A stretch of 8,110 nucleotides of DNA from Aestuariivirga sp. GTDB lineage: Bacteria; Pseudomonadota; Alphaproteobacteria; Rhizobiales; Aestuariivirgaceae. The notes below the pieces were generated by a model. It did no database searches. It saw only the letters and a list, made by a program, of their open reading frames with translations, and was not told the origin of the DNA. A program made the translations under genes and the position numbers. The stretch lies in assembly GCA_020252385.1 (NCBI GenBank), contig JADCDC010000568.1:1-8110 (forward strand), in the 5' to 3' direction. The stretch's first letter is position 1, and each line of letters opens with the position of its first letter. Below are positions 1 to 6,186 of this stretch, piece after piece.

Positions 1-1063
1 CCGCGTCCCTCGGGTCGAACTCAACCAGCCAGCCGAAGGTGTTGGGTTCGTTGCGATAGTCCTCGGCAGCGCTCGCCGCCCTGGCCGAGGCATCGAAGCG
101 GATGAATTCATCCGCACCATTCGCGGTCTTTTCCCAGCCATAGCGCGACTTCTCCGTCGGCACGCCGTAACGGGCCTGTTCGCGCGGCAGATCCGCCTTG
201 TCGATGGCATTGACGAAGTAGCCGGCCCAGTTCTCCTCCGCCGTCATGTAGGTGTTCCAGGGCGTCACGCCATGCGCACAATTGTTGAGCGTGCCGCGGG
301 TCCGCGTGCCATCGGGGCTGTACTTGGTCACCAGCAGCGGCGAACCGCGCACCGGGCCTGCGATCTCCGCCGGCGTCAGGCCGGTGATCCGCCGGTTCAG
401 CGGGTCGTCGACAACTGCCCAGCTGCCATCGGCCCCCATCCTGATGCGCAGCACGCTGCAGCCATGGCCGTTGATCTCGGCGAGGACCTCGTCAGGGTCG
501 CGCTTGCCGGAATCGTCGAAGACCACCGTGTCGCCGTCGAGTTCGCGGCCCTTCCACTTCACGGCATGGAAGAAGCGCGGCTCGATGTACTCATGGTTCA
601 TCACCAGAAGACCATCTTCCGAGGAGCCGTCGATCGGAAAGAAATGCATGCCGTCATGGTGGGTGCCGACCTGGAGCGCCTGGTCCGCCCCGGTCACGGC
701 GCCGGGCTTGTAGGCCGGGCCAGCGCTGCTGAGCGGCGTGCCCCACGGCGCCAGCACCTGCACCTTGTAGCCCTCGGGCACGACGACCTTGTCGTCCCGC
801 CCGATCGTCACCGGCTTGAAGCCGAGCAGCGCGGAGGACGCGGTCGCGTTCGCCAGCGCGGTCCGCGACGTTGCCACGGGGAGGCCATAGAGTCCGGTCG
901 CCAGCGCGGCGAGGCTGCCGAAGAGGAAACCGCGCCGGGAGGCGCGCGCCGCGGCGACGTCATAGAAGTCGGGGTTGCCGGAGCGGTTGCTCGGCCGCTC
1001 GTCGCCATGGGCGTAGTCCGGAGACTGAGTATGGTCCGGATAGTCATGCTCGTAGGTCGACAT
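1..1063 (-). CDS. phoX: PhoX-family (DUF839) alkaline phosphatase, Tat-exported; N-terminal part, runs off left edge
   Basis: Reading the minus strand from the ATG at 1063 gives 354 residues with no stop before the window edge, so the C-terminus is missing. The start is supported by AAGGAG at 1070-1075, six bases upstream. Residues 42-48 (SRRGFLF) followed by a hydrophobic stretch and ALA near 69-71 form a twin-arginine signal peptide. The mature part has DUF839/PhoX hallmarks: GTHHDGMHFFP (133-143), NHEYIEPRFF (156-165), NGHGCSVLRI (198-207) and NNCAHGVTPWNTYMTAEENW (260-279). PhoX enzymes are periplasmic phosphomonoesterases that use calcium and iron and release phosphate from organic esters under phosphate limitation. 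Cys262 in the NNCAHG motif is a plausible iron ligand by analogy. The block more often reads TCEEN; here the Cys is Ala (274). A candidate Pho box lies upstream. The family is clear, but phosphatase activity is inferred because the C-terminal half is unseen. Confidence 0.88.
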   Translation of the reverse strand, partial: MSTYEHDYPDHTQSPDYAHGDERPSNRSGNPDFYDVAAARASRRGFLFGSLAALATGLYGLPVATSRTALANATASSALLGFKPVTIGRDDKVVVPEGYKVQVLAPWGTPLSSAGPAYKPGAVTGADQALQVGTHHDGMHFFPIDGSSEDGLLVMNHEYIEPRFFHAVKWKGRELDGDTVVFDDSGKRDPDEVLAEINGHGCSVLRIRMGADGSWAVVDDPLNRRITGLTPAEIAGPVRGSPLLVTKYSPDGTRTRGTLNNCAHGVTPWNTYMTAEENWAGYFVNAIDKADLPREQARYGVPTEKSRYGWEKTANGADEFIRFDASARAASAAEDYRNEPNTFGWLVEFDPRDA

Positions 1064-1136
1064 TCCTCTCTCCTTTGGTAACGGCCGGCGCATGCGGCGT
1101 CATTTCTGCCAGTTCAGGTTGTTTTTCATCAAGGTT

Positions 1137-1165
1137 AGCACTGGCCTGTGACAGTTGTTATGCAG
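1137..1165 (-). promoter_or_regulatory. Candidate Pho box upstream of phoX
   Basis: On the minus strand, three 7-base elements are spaced exactly 11 bases apart: CTGCATA (1165-1159), CTGTCAC (1154-1148) and CAGTGCT (1143-1137). The middle one matches the alphaproteobacterial PhoB half-site CTGTCAT at six of seven positions. The outer two match poorly (three and four of seven) but keep the 11-base phasing. It lies 74-102 bases upstream of the phoX start. A PhoX phosphatase is a classic PhoB target, so the context raises an otherwise weak match. Confidence 0.35.
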
Positions 1166-1325
1166 CCCAAACCCGCGCCGCTGGGGCCTTTCTGCACATG
1201 CATGAGTTTCTATGTCTCCGCACAAACCTGCAGTCACTACAACCTCTGGACTGTATGCGTGCTGGCCGCGTGCCAATCTGGAACAGACCGCGGGACGCTG
1301 ATTGCACCGCCGATGCGTAATTTCA

Positions 1326-1356
1326 TTTTCCTTTTCATTTCGATTGGATACAATCG
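1326..1356 (+). promoter_or_regulatory. Candidate sigma70-type promoter with a -10 inside a perfect inverted repeat (possible operator)
   Basis: TACAAT at 1349-1354 matches the -10 consensus at five of six positions. A weak -35, TTTTCC at 1326-1331, lies 17 bases upstream. The -10 overlaps a perfect inverted repeat, CGATTG (1341-1346), GATA, CAATCG (1351-1356). A dyad over a -10 is the usual layout for a repressor site. The core TTGGATACAA loosely resembles GntR/FadR-type sites, which is inference only. It lies 51 bases upstream of the ATG at 1407. Confidence 0.4.
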
Positions 1357-1406
1357 TTTTCGTACGTGGCGGCCTTGCCGCTAGTCAGGGGTTCAGGGGT
1401 ATCGCA

Positions 1407-3518
1407 ATGAACACGACGGCCTTCGCTAGCAAGTCAGCCCGCGATCGGGATCAGGATGCTGACGGAATGCCGCTGGAGTCCATGGCGCCAAGGTCGCAGC
1501 GCTGGTCGGACCGCATCGCCACGCACCGGCCGTTGACCGCACGGCACGATGTCGAGCGTTTCGACGGCATCAGCAAGCCCCCGGCGAATGACGATCTAGC
1601 ACGCGCGCGCGGCCAGGGCGGCCAGGGCCGCGTGCCGCTCAGCTTCATCGGCTCGCGCTATTTCTGGGCTGCGGCAATCGCCACCGTGGCGTTCTGCGTG
1701 ATCTTCACGCTCATCATGGGCTTCACCAGCGCGAAGGCCTTCGCCGCGCTCTTCCGCAACCCGCTGCAGTATTCGCCCTTCCTGCTGTCGATGGTGGTGA
1801 TCGCCGCCATCCAGTGGCTGCTCGCCATGTCGGCGCACCGCCAGGCCGTCAATTTCGAGATGTGGCGCCGCATGATGTCGATGACGCAGAAGCTCAATGA
1901 CCCGGGGCCCGTGGCCGAGGAAGCGAGCCGCAATCTCAGCGCCTCCTTCGACCGGCTGATCAGCGATCTCGATCTCCGCATGGCCGCGCTCGACGAGCGG
2001 ACCTCGGCGCTGTCGCAGCAGATGACCACCATCATGCAGCAGTCGGAAGTCTCGGCCGACCTCAACATCACGCAGATGCGCAACATCGCGGATGCCACCG
2101 AAGTCCAGAAGGATGCGCTGCAGCGGATCGGCGCGGCGATCACTGCGGAGGTGCTGCCCGTCATCCACAAGCTCGAAAGCACCGTCGCCTCGCTTGAGGA
2201 TGCATCGCAGAGTGCCGGCGGGATCCTTGGCGCGGTCGGCGGCCAGTTGCAGCAGAGCACGCGCGAACTGCAGGTCTGCCTCGAGGAGTTCAACCGCGCC
2301 AACCACACCATCGCACCCGAGATCGAGAAACGCGTGGCGCGCTTCGAGGCCACGATCTCGCGCCTGCCCGACCAGCTGGAAGCAACGCTGAGCCGCCTCA
2401 ACCCCATCTCCGAAACCATCTCCGACGCGGCGATGCTGTCGACCGCGAACGTCGACGTGATGGAGCAGCTCGCCAAGGAGATCACCTCGAGCCTCGACAA
2501 CAACCGCGCGCTGTTCAAGGAATTCTCCGAGGAGAACACCGAACTTTTCCGCCATACGGTGGACGGTCACGTGGAACGGTTCCGCGATCTCCTGACCGGC
2601 GTCATCACCGAGGAGGTCACGCGCCTCTCGGCCATGTCGCGCGAACTGGGCTTCCTTGCCGAAACCGCGACTTCGCTGGTCGACAAGCTGCATCATCCCG
2701 TCACCCAGGTTTCGGCCACCGCCAACAAGGCCCTGGCGGAGATGAACACTTCCGTCGCCCAGCTCGACGAGAAGATCCAGAAGAACATGTCTGCGTCGGT
2801 GACCCAGCTGAACACCGCGGCCTCCCATGTGATCAGCGCCGTCAGCCGCGAGATCGAGGCCGCCACCATCGCGCTCCAGACGCGGCTTGCCGCCAGCTCC
2901 AACGATCTCGTGCAGCGGGTCAACACCGATGCCGCCCGCTTCGAGAGCCTCATCGACGAGGCGGCCGAGAAGACGTCTTCCCGGGTCGCCGAGGCGATCA
3001 GGGACCTGCCCGCGGCGCTGGCGCTGCGCATGGAAGGCGAGATCGCCAAGGTGGACGGATCGCTCAAGGGCTCGATCGTCGGCCTGTCGGACCAGATGCG
3101 CACCATCATCGATGGCATCCCGAGCCGCCTCACCTCGATGACCCGCGAAACCCTGCAGGCGCTGGAGAGCAATCTCGAGCGGTCCTTCGAAGGCGTCGCC
3201 CAGCGCTCGGAGAGGCTGAACGAGCAGTTCAGGCAGCACGCCACCGAAACGACGGAGGCGGTGCTCGAGAACTACGTCGACTTCATCTTCCTGGCGCTGA
3301 AGCGCTTCCGCTCCGAGATGGACGTTCTCAACACCACCTTCCGCAAGGAGCTGGAAGCGAGCCTCGCGGTGATCCCCGTTCCGAAGGAGCCCTTCGCCAT
3401 CAGCAAGCCGACCGACATCGAGATCACGCCAAGCCTCGAGACCTCGGCGCCCATGGCCGAGGTGGTGATCATCGGCGACGCGCCGGACGCCGCCCGCCCC
3501 GCTGCAAGCGGCGCGTAA
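1407..3518 (+). CDS. Membrane-anchored long coiled-coil protein of unknown function (703 aa)
   Basis: I chose the ATG at 1407 because AGGGG (1395-1399) sits seven bases before it; the frame is open back to an ATG at 1302, but that lies upstream of the putative promoter. Layout: residues 1-80 polar and basic, probably disordered and cytoplasmic; membrane helices at about 84-107 and 124-142; then about 155-655 almost entirely heptad-like helix rich in Ala, Leu, Glu, Gln and Ser, broken by prolines at 251, 304, 321, 333, 431, 535 and 572; then a short acidic and proline-rich tail. Near the end, 621-650 (ENYVDFIFLALKRFRSE onward) is more hydrophobic and may be a distinct contact helix. With two helices both ends should face the cytoplasm. 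There is no MotA/TolQ, HAMP or chemoreceptor hairpin signature that I can recognise. Generic database hits to chemotaxis or apolipoprotein-like coiled coils are likely and not informative. A structural or scaffold role is inferred. It is first gene of a probable operon with the two genes downstream. Confidence 0.85.
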   Translation: MNTTAFASKSARDRDQDADGMPLESMAPRSQRWSDRIATHRPLTARHDVERFDGISKPPANDDLARARGQGGQGRVPLSFIGSRYFWAAAIATVAFCVIFTLIMGFTSAKAFAALFRNPLQYSPFLLSMVVIAAIQWLLAMSAHRQAVNFEMWRRMMSMTQKLNDPGPVAEEASRNLSASFDRLISDLDLRMAALDERTSALSQQMTTIMQQSEVSADLNITQMRNIADATEVQKDALQRIGAAITAEVLPVIHKLESTVASLEDASQSAGGILGAVGGQLQQSTRELQVCLEEFNRANHTIAPEIEKRVARFEATISRLPDQLEATLSRLNPISETISDAAMLSTANVDVMEQLAKEITSSLDNNRALFKEFSEENTELFRHTVDGHVERFRDLLTGVITEEVTRLSAMSRELGFLAETATSLVDKLHHPVTQVSATANKALAEMNTSVAQLDEKIQKNMSASVTQLNTAASHVISAVSREIEAATIALQTRLAASSNDLVQRVNTDAARFESLIDEAAEKTSSRVAEAIRDLPAALALRMEGEIAKVDGSLKGSIVGLSDQMRTIIDGIPSRLTSMTRETLQALESNLERSFEGVAQRSERLNEQFRQHATETTEAVLENYVDFIFLALKRFRSEMDVLNTTFRKELEASLAVIPVPKEPFAISKPTDIEITPSLETSAPMAEVVIIGDAPDAARPAASGA

Positions 3519-3533
3519 CAAAGCCAATGAACG

Positions 3534-3552
3534 TGAGCATGGGGGGTGCTCA
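3534..3552 (+). other. Small stem-loop with a G-rich loop in the intergenic gap
   Basis: TGAGCA (3534-3539) pairs with TGCTCA (3547-3552) around a seven-base loop of T plus six G. It sits in the 55-base gap between two genes of the putative operon and ends 21 bases before the GTG at 3574. No T-tract follows, so it is not a normal terminator. It could be an mRNA processing or translational element, or chance. Confidence 0.25.
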
Positions 3553-3573
3553 AATGATCTTCAGGCAAGTCCG

Positions 3574-4104
3574 GTGCTGAGCTGGTTCCGCATCCGAAAG
3601 CAGGTGGATGACGTCCACCGCGTCGCGGTGCGCCCCCTGATGGTGCTTCAGTCACGCCAGCCGCATGTTCTTCCGGGACTGTGGCAGTCGCCCTACTGCT
3701 GCACCATCTCCTATTTCTGGACCGCCGTGATCGCCGAGGATCTCTGCGCCCGGGACTCCGGCAATGACGAGAAGTTCAGGACATTGCGGGAGGCATTCGC
3801 GCGGCTGGTCGAGGAGACCGAGGGGTCTGCCCCTGACGCGATGAAGCGGGTGCTGCCGGATGGGCATCCCATCCGCCGCCGCACGCTCGTCGATCTGAAG
3901 CGGGTCGTCGATCTCTACAACGGCCACATCGACGACCGCTACATGATCTACCCCGAGTACCGCGAGGCCGTTTACGAGGACGGGCGCCCGGCCCTGCCCG
4001 GAAACCGCCAGGGCCTCGAGAAGGAGTTTGCCTACGAGATCCTGCTCTCCAGCTACCTCGCGGCGAATGCGCTCCTCCCAGAGGAGGAGAAGGTTCTGTC
4101 ATGA
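3574..4104 (+). CDS. Hypothetical soluble helical protein, second gene of the putative operon (176 aa)
   Basis: I do not recognise this family. The start is GTG at 3574, with only a weak AGG eight bases upstream; no good alternative was found. There is no signal peptide and no convincing membrane helix. Residues 1-30 are basic. Residues 36-57 are aromatic- and cysteine-rich (LWQSPYCCTISYFW). Residues 66-115 are charged helix, and 145-170 another helix. A conserved-looking tyrosine-rich stretch, YMIYPEYREAVYEDGRPALP, is at 123-142. It lies 55 bases after the large coiled-coil gene on the same strand, so it is probably co-transcribed and may be a cytoplasmic partner. Codon use matches its neighbours, which supports real coding. 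Its TGA overlaps the ATG of a tiny ORF (ATGA at 4101-4104). Confidence 0.75.
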   Translation: MLSWFRIRKQVDDVHRVAVRPLMVLQSRQPHVLPGLWQSPYCCTISYFWTAVIAEDLCARDSGNDEKFRTLREAFARLVEETEGSAPDAMKRVLPDGHPIRRRTLVDLKRVVDLYNGHIDDRYMIYPEYREAVYEDGRPALPGNRQGLEKEFAYEILLSSYLAANALLPEEEKVLS

Positions 4105-4175
4105 CGTGCATGTTCCCGAGCGACGCGCCGCGCCAGGCGCAGACTCCAACCTCCGGAGATGTTCACGATGCGTAA
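4101..4175 (+). CDS. Possible 24-residue ORF bridging two genes (coupling ORF)
   Basis: The ATG at 4101 overlaps the TGA of the upstream gene as ATGA. The purine run GAGGAGGAGAAGG (4081-4093) lies just ahead at ribosome-binding distance. The frame gives 24 residues (MTCMFPSDAPRQAQTPTSGD and four more) and stops at TAA 4173-4175, eight bases past the start of the next gene at 4168. The geometry suits translational coupling. The purine run also encodes Glu-Glu-Glu-Lys of the upstream protein, so it may be coincidence. No function can be assigned to the peptide. Confidence 0.3.
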   Translation: MTCMFPSDAPRQAQTPTSGDVHDA

Positions 4176-4503
4176 TGAGGAATTCCAGATTGTTCGCGAC
4201 CTGATGTCCGGACGGGCCCCGGCATCGGCGCCGCCGGTCACCTCGGCCCATTCCCTGGCGCCCTCCTCCTTCCGGGAGATCGACGGCCAGGAGCTGGCAC
4301 GCCAATACGTCGCCCATCGCAAGCTTCGCGAGTCAGAGGCGCTGGCGCGGCAGCGCGAGGCGGGTGAAATGCCGTCCGAGGCCGCGATCATGGGCGTGCT
4401 GCGGGGCGAGAGGAGAGTGTCCGGCCCCATCGATCCGCTCCCCGGACAGGAAACTTCAGGAAACTGGTGGTCCTCCCTGGCGCGCAGCCTCTGGCGCCGG
4501 TGA
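4168..4503 (+). CDS. Hypothetical small basic protein, third gene of the putative operon (111 aa)
   Basis: I do not recognise this family. Two in-frame ATGs exist. GGAG at 4155-4158 directly abuts the first (4159) but is nine bases from the second (4168), so 4168 is the likely start, giving 111 residues. Residues 1-14 are predicted helix, 15-35 a Pro/Ala/Ser linker and 36-80 a charged helix with many Arg and Glu (REIDGQELARQYVAHRKLRE is 36-55). Residues 100-111 (WWSSLARSLWRR) form a short Trp- and Arg-rich amphipathic tail that could touch a membrane or a partner. It is on the same strand and 63 bases after the 176-residue gene, with the tiny ORF bridging the gap. It converges with the J-domain gene, leaving 21 bases between stops. 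Confidence 0.65.
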   Translation: MRNEEFQIVRDLMSGRAPASAPPVTSAHSLAPSSFREIDGQELARQYVAHRKLRESEALARQREAGEMPSEAAIMGVLRGERRVSGPIDPLPGQETSGNWWSSLARSLWRR

Positions 4504-4505
4504 GA

Positions 4506-4517
4506 GGCGCTTGCGCC
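4506..4517. terminator. Weak candidate bidirectional terminator between convergent genes
   Basis: GGCGCTTGCGCC is a self-complementary element filling most of the 21-base gap between two convergent stop codons, the expected place for a shared terminator. The stem is short (four to five pairs) and there is no T-tract on either strand, so intrinsic termination is doubtful. Confidence 0.2.
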
Positions 4518-4524
4518 GCCGGGC

Positions 4525-5382
4525 TCACTCGACGAGCGACAGGGCGGCGAAGAGCGTGAAGTAGAGGGCGATGGCCCACATCACGACGAGCACGACCGAG
4601 CGCAGGACGTGCGAAGACGCGGAGCTTCGTTGACGCCGCGGCGCGGAGGCAATGGGCGCCGGCCGGTTCGCGGCGATGGCGGCGGGTGCTCCTGCCCCAT
4701 GCGCGGGATCCGGTGCCGCGGGCATGATGCCGAACTTCACCTTCAGCCATTCGCTGAACAGCGCCTCGTCCTGAAGGTGCTGGTCGAGGATGAGGGTGAG
4801 GACGCTGCGAACGTCCTTGGCCGGAGATGACACGCCGCCCGCGACCAGCTGGTTCAGCGTGAGGGCAGCGCCGGTGCGCGAGCCGAGCAGCAGGAGCCGC
4901 GCGAGCGCCTGGACATCGCTGTCATCGCCGAAATACTCGTGGAAGAAACTCTTCTCCATCTCGGCCGCGAAGCGCGCAGGGTCGTCGCCGCATTCGCCGC
5001 GCAGATAGGCCTCGTGGAAGGACTGGGAGAGCGCTTCGGAAAACAGCTGAAGGCGCGCGGCCAGCCTTTCGATCTCCACCGCGCTCGGCGCAGGGGCCCA
5101 GGGGACCGGCGCAAGCGAACTGCCCGGCTGCTGCTGGCCAGCCTCGGGCGCAGGCACGGGCTGCTGCAGCGCCTCGCGCAGTTCCGCATCATACTCGCTG
5201 CGCGACTCGGGCTTCGAGAGCACCGCATAGGCGGTCTGGATCTCGATGAAGCGGTCGGTGTCGCCAGGCTCCACGCTCGGCACATCCGGGTGATATTCCT
5301 TGGCAAGCGCGCGGAAGGCAGCCTTGATCACGATGTCGGGCTTGTCGGCTGCTACACCGAGAACGTCATAGTACGTTCGCAT
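4525..5382 (-). CDS. J-domain (DnaJ-like) protein with a C-terminal membrane helix (285 aa)
   Basis: Residues 3-66 form a J domain: YYDVLGV (4-10), helix II, the HPD motif at 31-33 within YHPDV, then FIEIQTAYAVLSKPESRSEYD. The HPD loop is the contact by which J proteins stimulate Hsp70 (DnaK) ATPase. There is no Gly/Phe region, zinc finger or DnaJ C-terminal domain, so this is a class C J protein. A Pro/Gln linker (74-99) leads to a helical domain (102-217) with a distinctive segment, FFHEYFGDDSDVQALARLLL (146-165). A second Pro/Ala linker precedes one hydrophobic helix at about 260-282, four residues from the end, giving tail-anchored topology with the J domain in the cytoplasm. I chose ATG 5382 because GGTGAG (5395-5390) sits seven bases upstream and the J domain starts at once; a GTG at 5394 would add four residues. 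The client or partner is unknown. Confidence 0.88.
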   Translation of the reverse strand: MRTYYDVLGVAADKPDIVIKAAFRALAKEYHPDVPSVEPGDTDRFIEIQTAYAVLSKPESRSEYDAELREALQQPVPAPEAGQQQPGSSLAPVPWAPAPSAVEIERLAARLQLFSEALSQSFHEAYLRGECGDDPARFAAEMEKSFFHEYFGDDSDVQALARLLLLGSRTGAALTLNQLVAGGVSSPAKDVRSVLTLILDQHLQDEALFSEWLKVKFGIMPAAPDPAHGAGAPAAIAANRPAPIASAPRRQRSSASSHVLRSVVLVVMWAIALYFTLFAALSLVE

Positions 5383-5504
5383 TGCCGTGCTCACCGTCCG
5401 TTGACGCCCGAATCAACGTGAAATCGTCATATAAGTAAACCATCGCTGTGGGCGGGCCGCAACTCATGACGTCTCCCGCCGGCATCGCATGAGGGTTCGC
5501 GGCG

Positions 5505-5777
5505 CTATTTCTGCCACCATCGCTTGACGTCCACAGCTTGCGTGCGGACCGGCAGGTAGGTGGGCGCCATGCGCTTGGTCTTCTCCTCGAGCCCGTTGAT
5601 CGCTTCCTCCACGTCGTCGGCCCATTCATCCATGTGCGCAATGCTCTCGGCATGATTGTCGAGGCGGCGGATCATGGCGCGCTGCTGCCAGAACAGGAAG
5701 CCGCAGGCCAGCGCGAGGCAGATCCCCAGCCAGAGGGGCACAGGGGCCGTGAGGAAAAGGACGATCTGTTCAAGCAT
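5505..5777 (-). CDS. Small membrane-anchored coiled-coil protein of unknown function (90 aa)
   Basis: The ATG at 5777 gives 90 residues. One membrane helix lies at about 12-30 (PVPLWLGICLALACGFLFWQ), followed by a basic stretch (RAMIRRL) and heptad-like helix at 36-68, ending in a basic and Trp-rich tail (KRWWQK). The basic residues after the helix predict an N-out, C-in topology. No clear Shine-Dalgarno is present for this ATG or for a TTG at 5792 that would add five residues, so the start is uncertain. It lies 122 bases upstream of the J-domain gene on the same strand and may be co-transcribed, although that gap could hold a separate promoter. Its anchor-plus-coil plan echoes, in miniature, the 703-residue protein nearby. 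I do not recognise the family. Confidence 0.65.
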   Translation of the reverse strand: MLEQIVLFLTAPVPLWLGICLALACGFLFWQQRAMIRRLDNHAESIAHMDEWADDVEEAINGLEEKTKRMAPTYLPVRTQAVDVKRWWQK

Positions 5778-5939
5778 GGGCGGGTCGTTCAACCATGAGA
5801 TGTTCGCTCCGGCCCGAATGGCCTTGCTGCATGTCCTTCATCACAGTCATCGTGGTTCACCCATCGCGTGCCTGGCGCATCGACGGAGAGCCACGCTGCA
5901 CGTCCGGCAAGAGGCCCATGCGCCGACTGCGCGGATCGT

Positions 5940-5969
5940 CTTGAACACCGGCATTCATGCGGGTTCAAG
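5940..5969. repeat. 30-base imperfect dyad (hairpin or operator)
   Basis: CTTGAAC (5940-5946) is the reverse complement of GTTCAAG (5963-5969). Inside, CC (5948-5949) pairs with GG (5961-5962) and GCAT (5951-5954) with ATGC (5957-5960) around TC, with single unpaired A and G on the left arm. This gives 13 pairs in 30 bases. No T-tract follows on either strand, so it is more likely a protein-binding dyad or an RNA structure than a terminator. Confidence 0.45.
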
Positions 5970-6111
5970 CCCCGGGATGCAAGACATCGCCGCTGCGCGG
6001 GACGGGTTTTGCACCACTGCGAAAGGAATGGCGTACGTCTCAGTTCATTTTTGTGATTTACTCCCTCTTTGATTGAATCTCGCGGTGACCTTCCCTTGCT
6101 CGCGCGGTTCG

Positions 6112-6155
6112 CGTGCGGAGACAGGAACGAATCATCCTCCGCACGACCTCCTCCC
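6112..6155 (+). ncRNA. Stem-loop followed by an anti-SD-like CCTCCTCCC; candidate sRNA or structured leader
   Basis: CGTGCGGAG (6112-6120) pairs perfectly with CTCCGCACG (6137-6145) around a 16-base loop, and CCTCCTCCC (6147-6155) follows directly as unpaired sequence. Exposed CCUCCUCCC-type motifs are known in trans-acting sRNAs of rhizobia, where they pair with mRNA ribosome sites. A weak promoter-like pair lies upstream (6051-6078). No terminator with a T-tract is visible, so it may be only the 5' leader of the membrane gene at 6236. Confidence 0.2.
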
Positions 6156-6186
6156 GCATGATGGCATCTCACCAAACTGGGGAATG

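Larger units (their letters stand above)
1064..1406. other. Divergent intergenic region between phoX and the coiled-coil gene
   Basis: These 343 bases separate divergently transcribed genes and should hold both promoters. Apart from the candidate Pho box (1137-1165), the inverted repeat with an embedded -10 (1341-1356) and a small GC stem-loop (1369-1381, GCGGC/GCCGC with a three-base loop) in the presumed leader, I see no gene. Open frames crossing it lack ribosome binding sites. The stretch 1318-1362 is notably T-rich compared with the rest of the window. Confidence 0.6.

Noticed and set aside
272..1081. 269-codon plus-strand frame antisense to phoX
   Set aside because: The minus strand encodes a clear Tat signal and PhoX motifs. 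The plus frame is Arg-rich with no domain.
1407..3518. Zorya ZorA-like or MotA-like motor protein, or chemoreceptor
   Set aside because: Only two membrane helices, no MotA/TolQ-type helices or charged residues in place, no HAMP or conserved chemoreceptor hairpin, and no MotB-like partner nearby.
1596..3527. A 643-codon open frame antisense to the coiled-coil gene
   Set aside because: GC-rich codon bias in the sense gene suppresses stops on the other strand. The translation is rich in Arg, Gly, His and Asp with no domain, and there is no ribosome site.
3554..3580. Eight-codon ORF (MIFRQVRC) overlapping the GTG start at 3574
   Set aside because: No ribosome site; probably chance.
5400..5504. 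Heat-shock promoter upstream of the J-domain gene
   Set aside because: A CTTATAT -10-like element is present on the minus strand near 5430, but no CTTG -35 occurs at the required distance.
5957..5985. GGGTTCAAGCCCC resembling a tRNA T-arm
   Set aside because: No acceptor, D or anticodon arm can be folded around it. The GTTCAAG is better explained as the right arm of the 30-base dyad.
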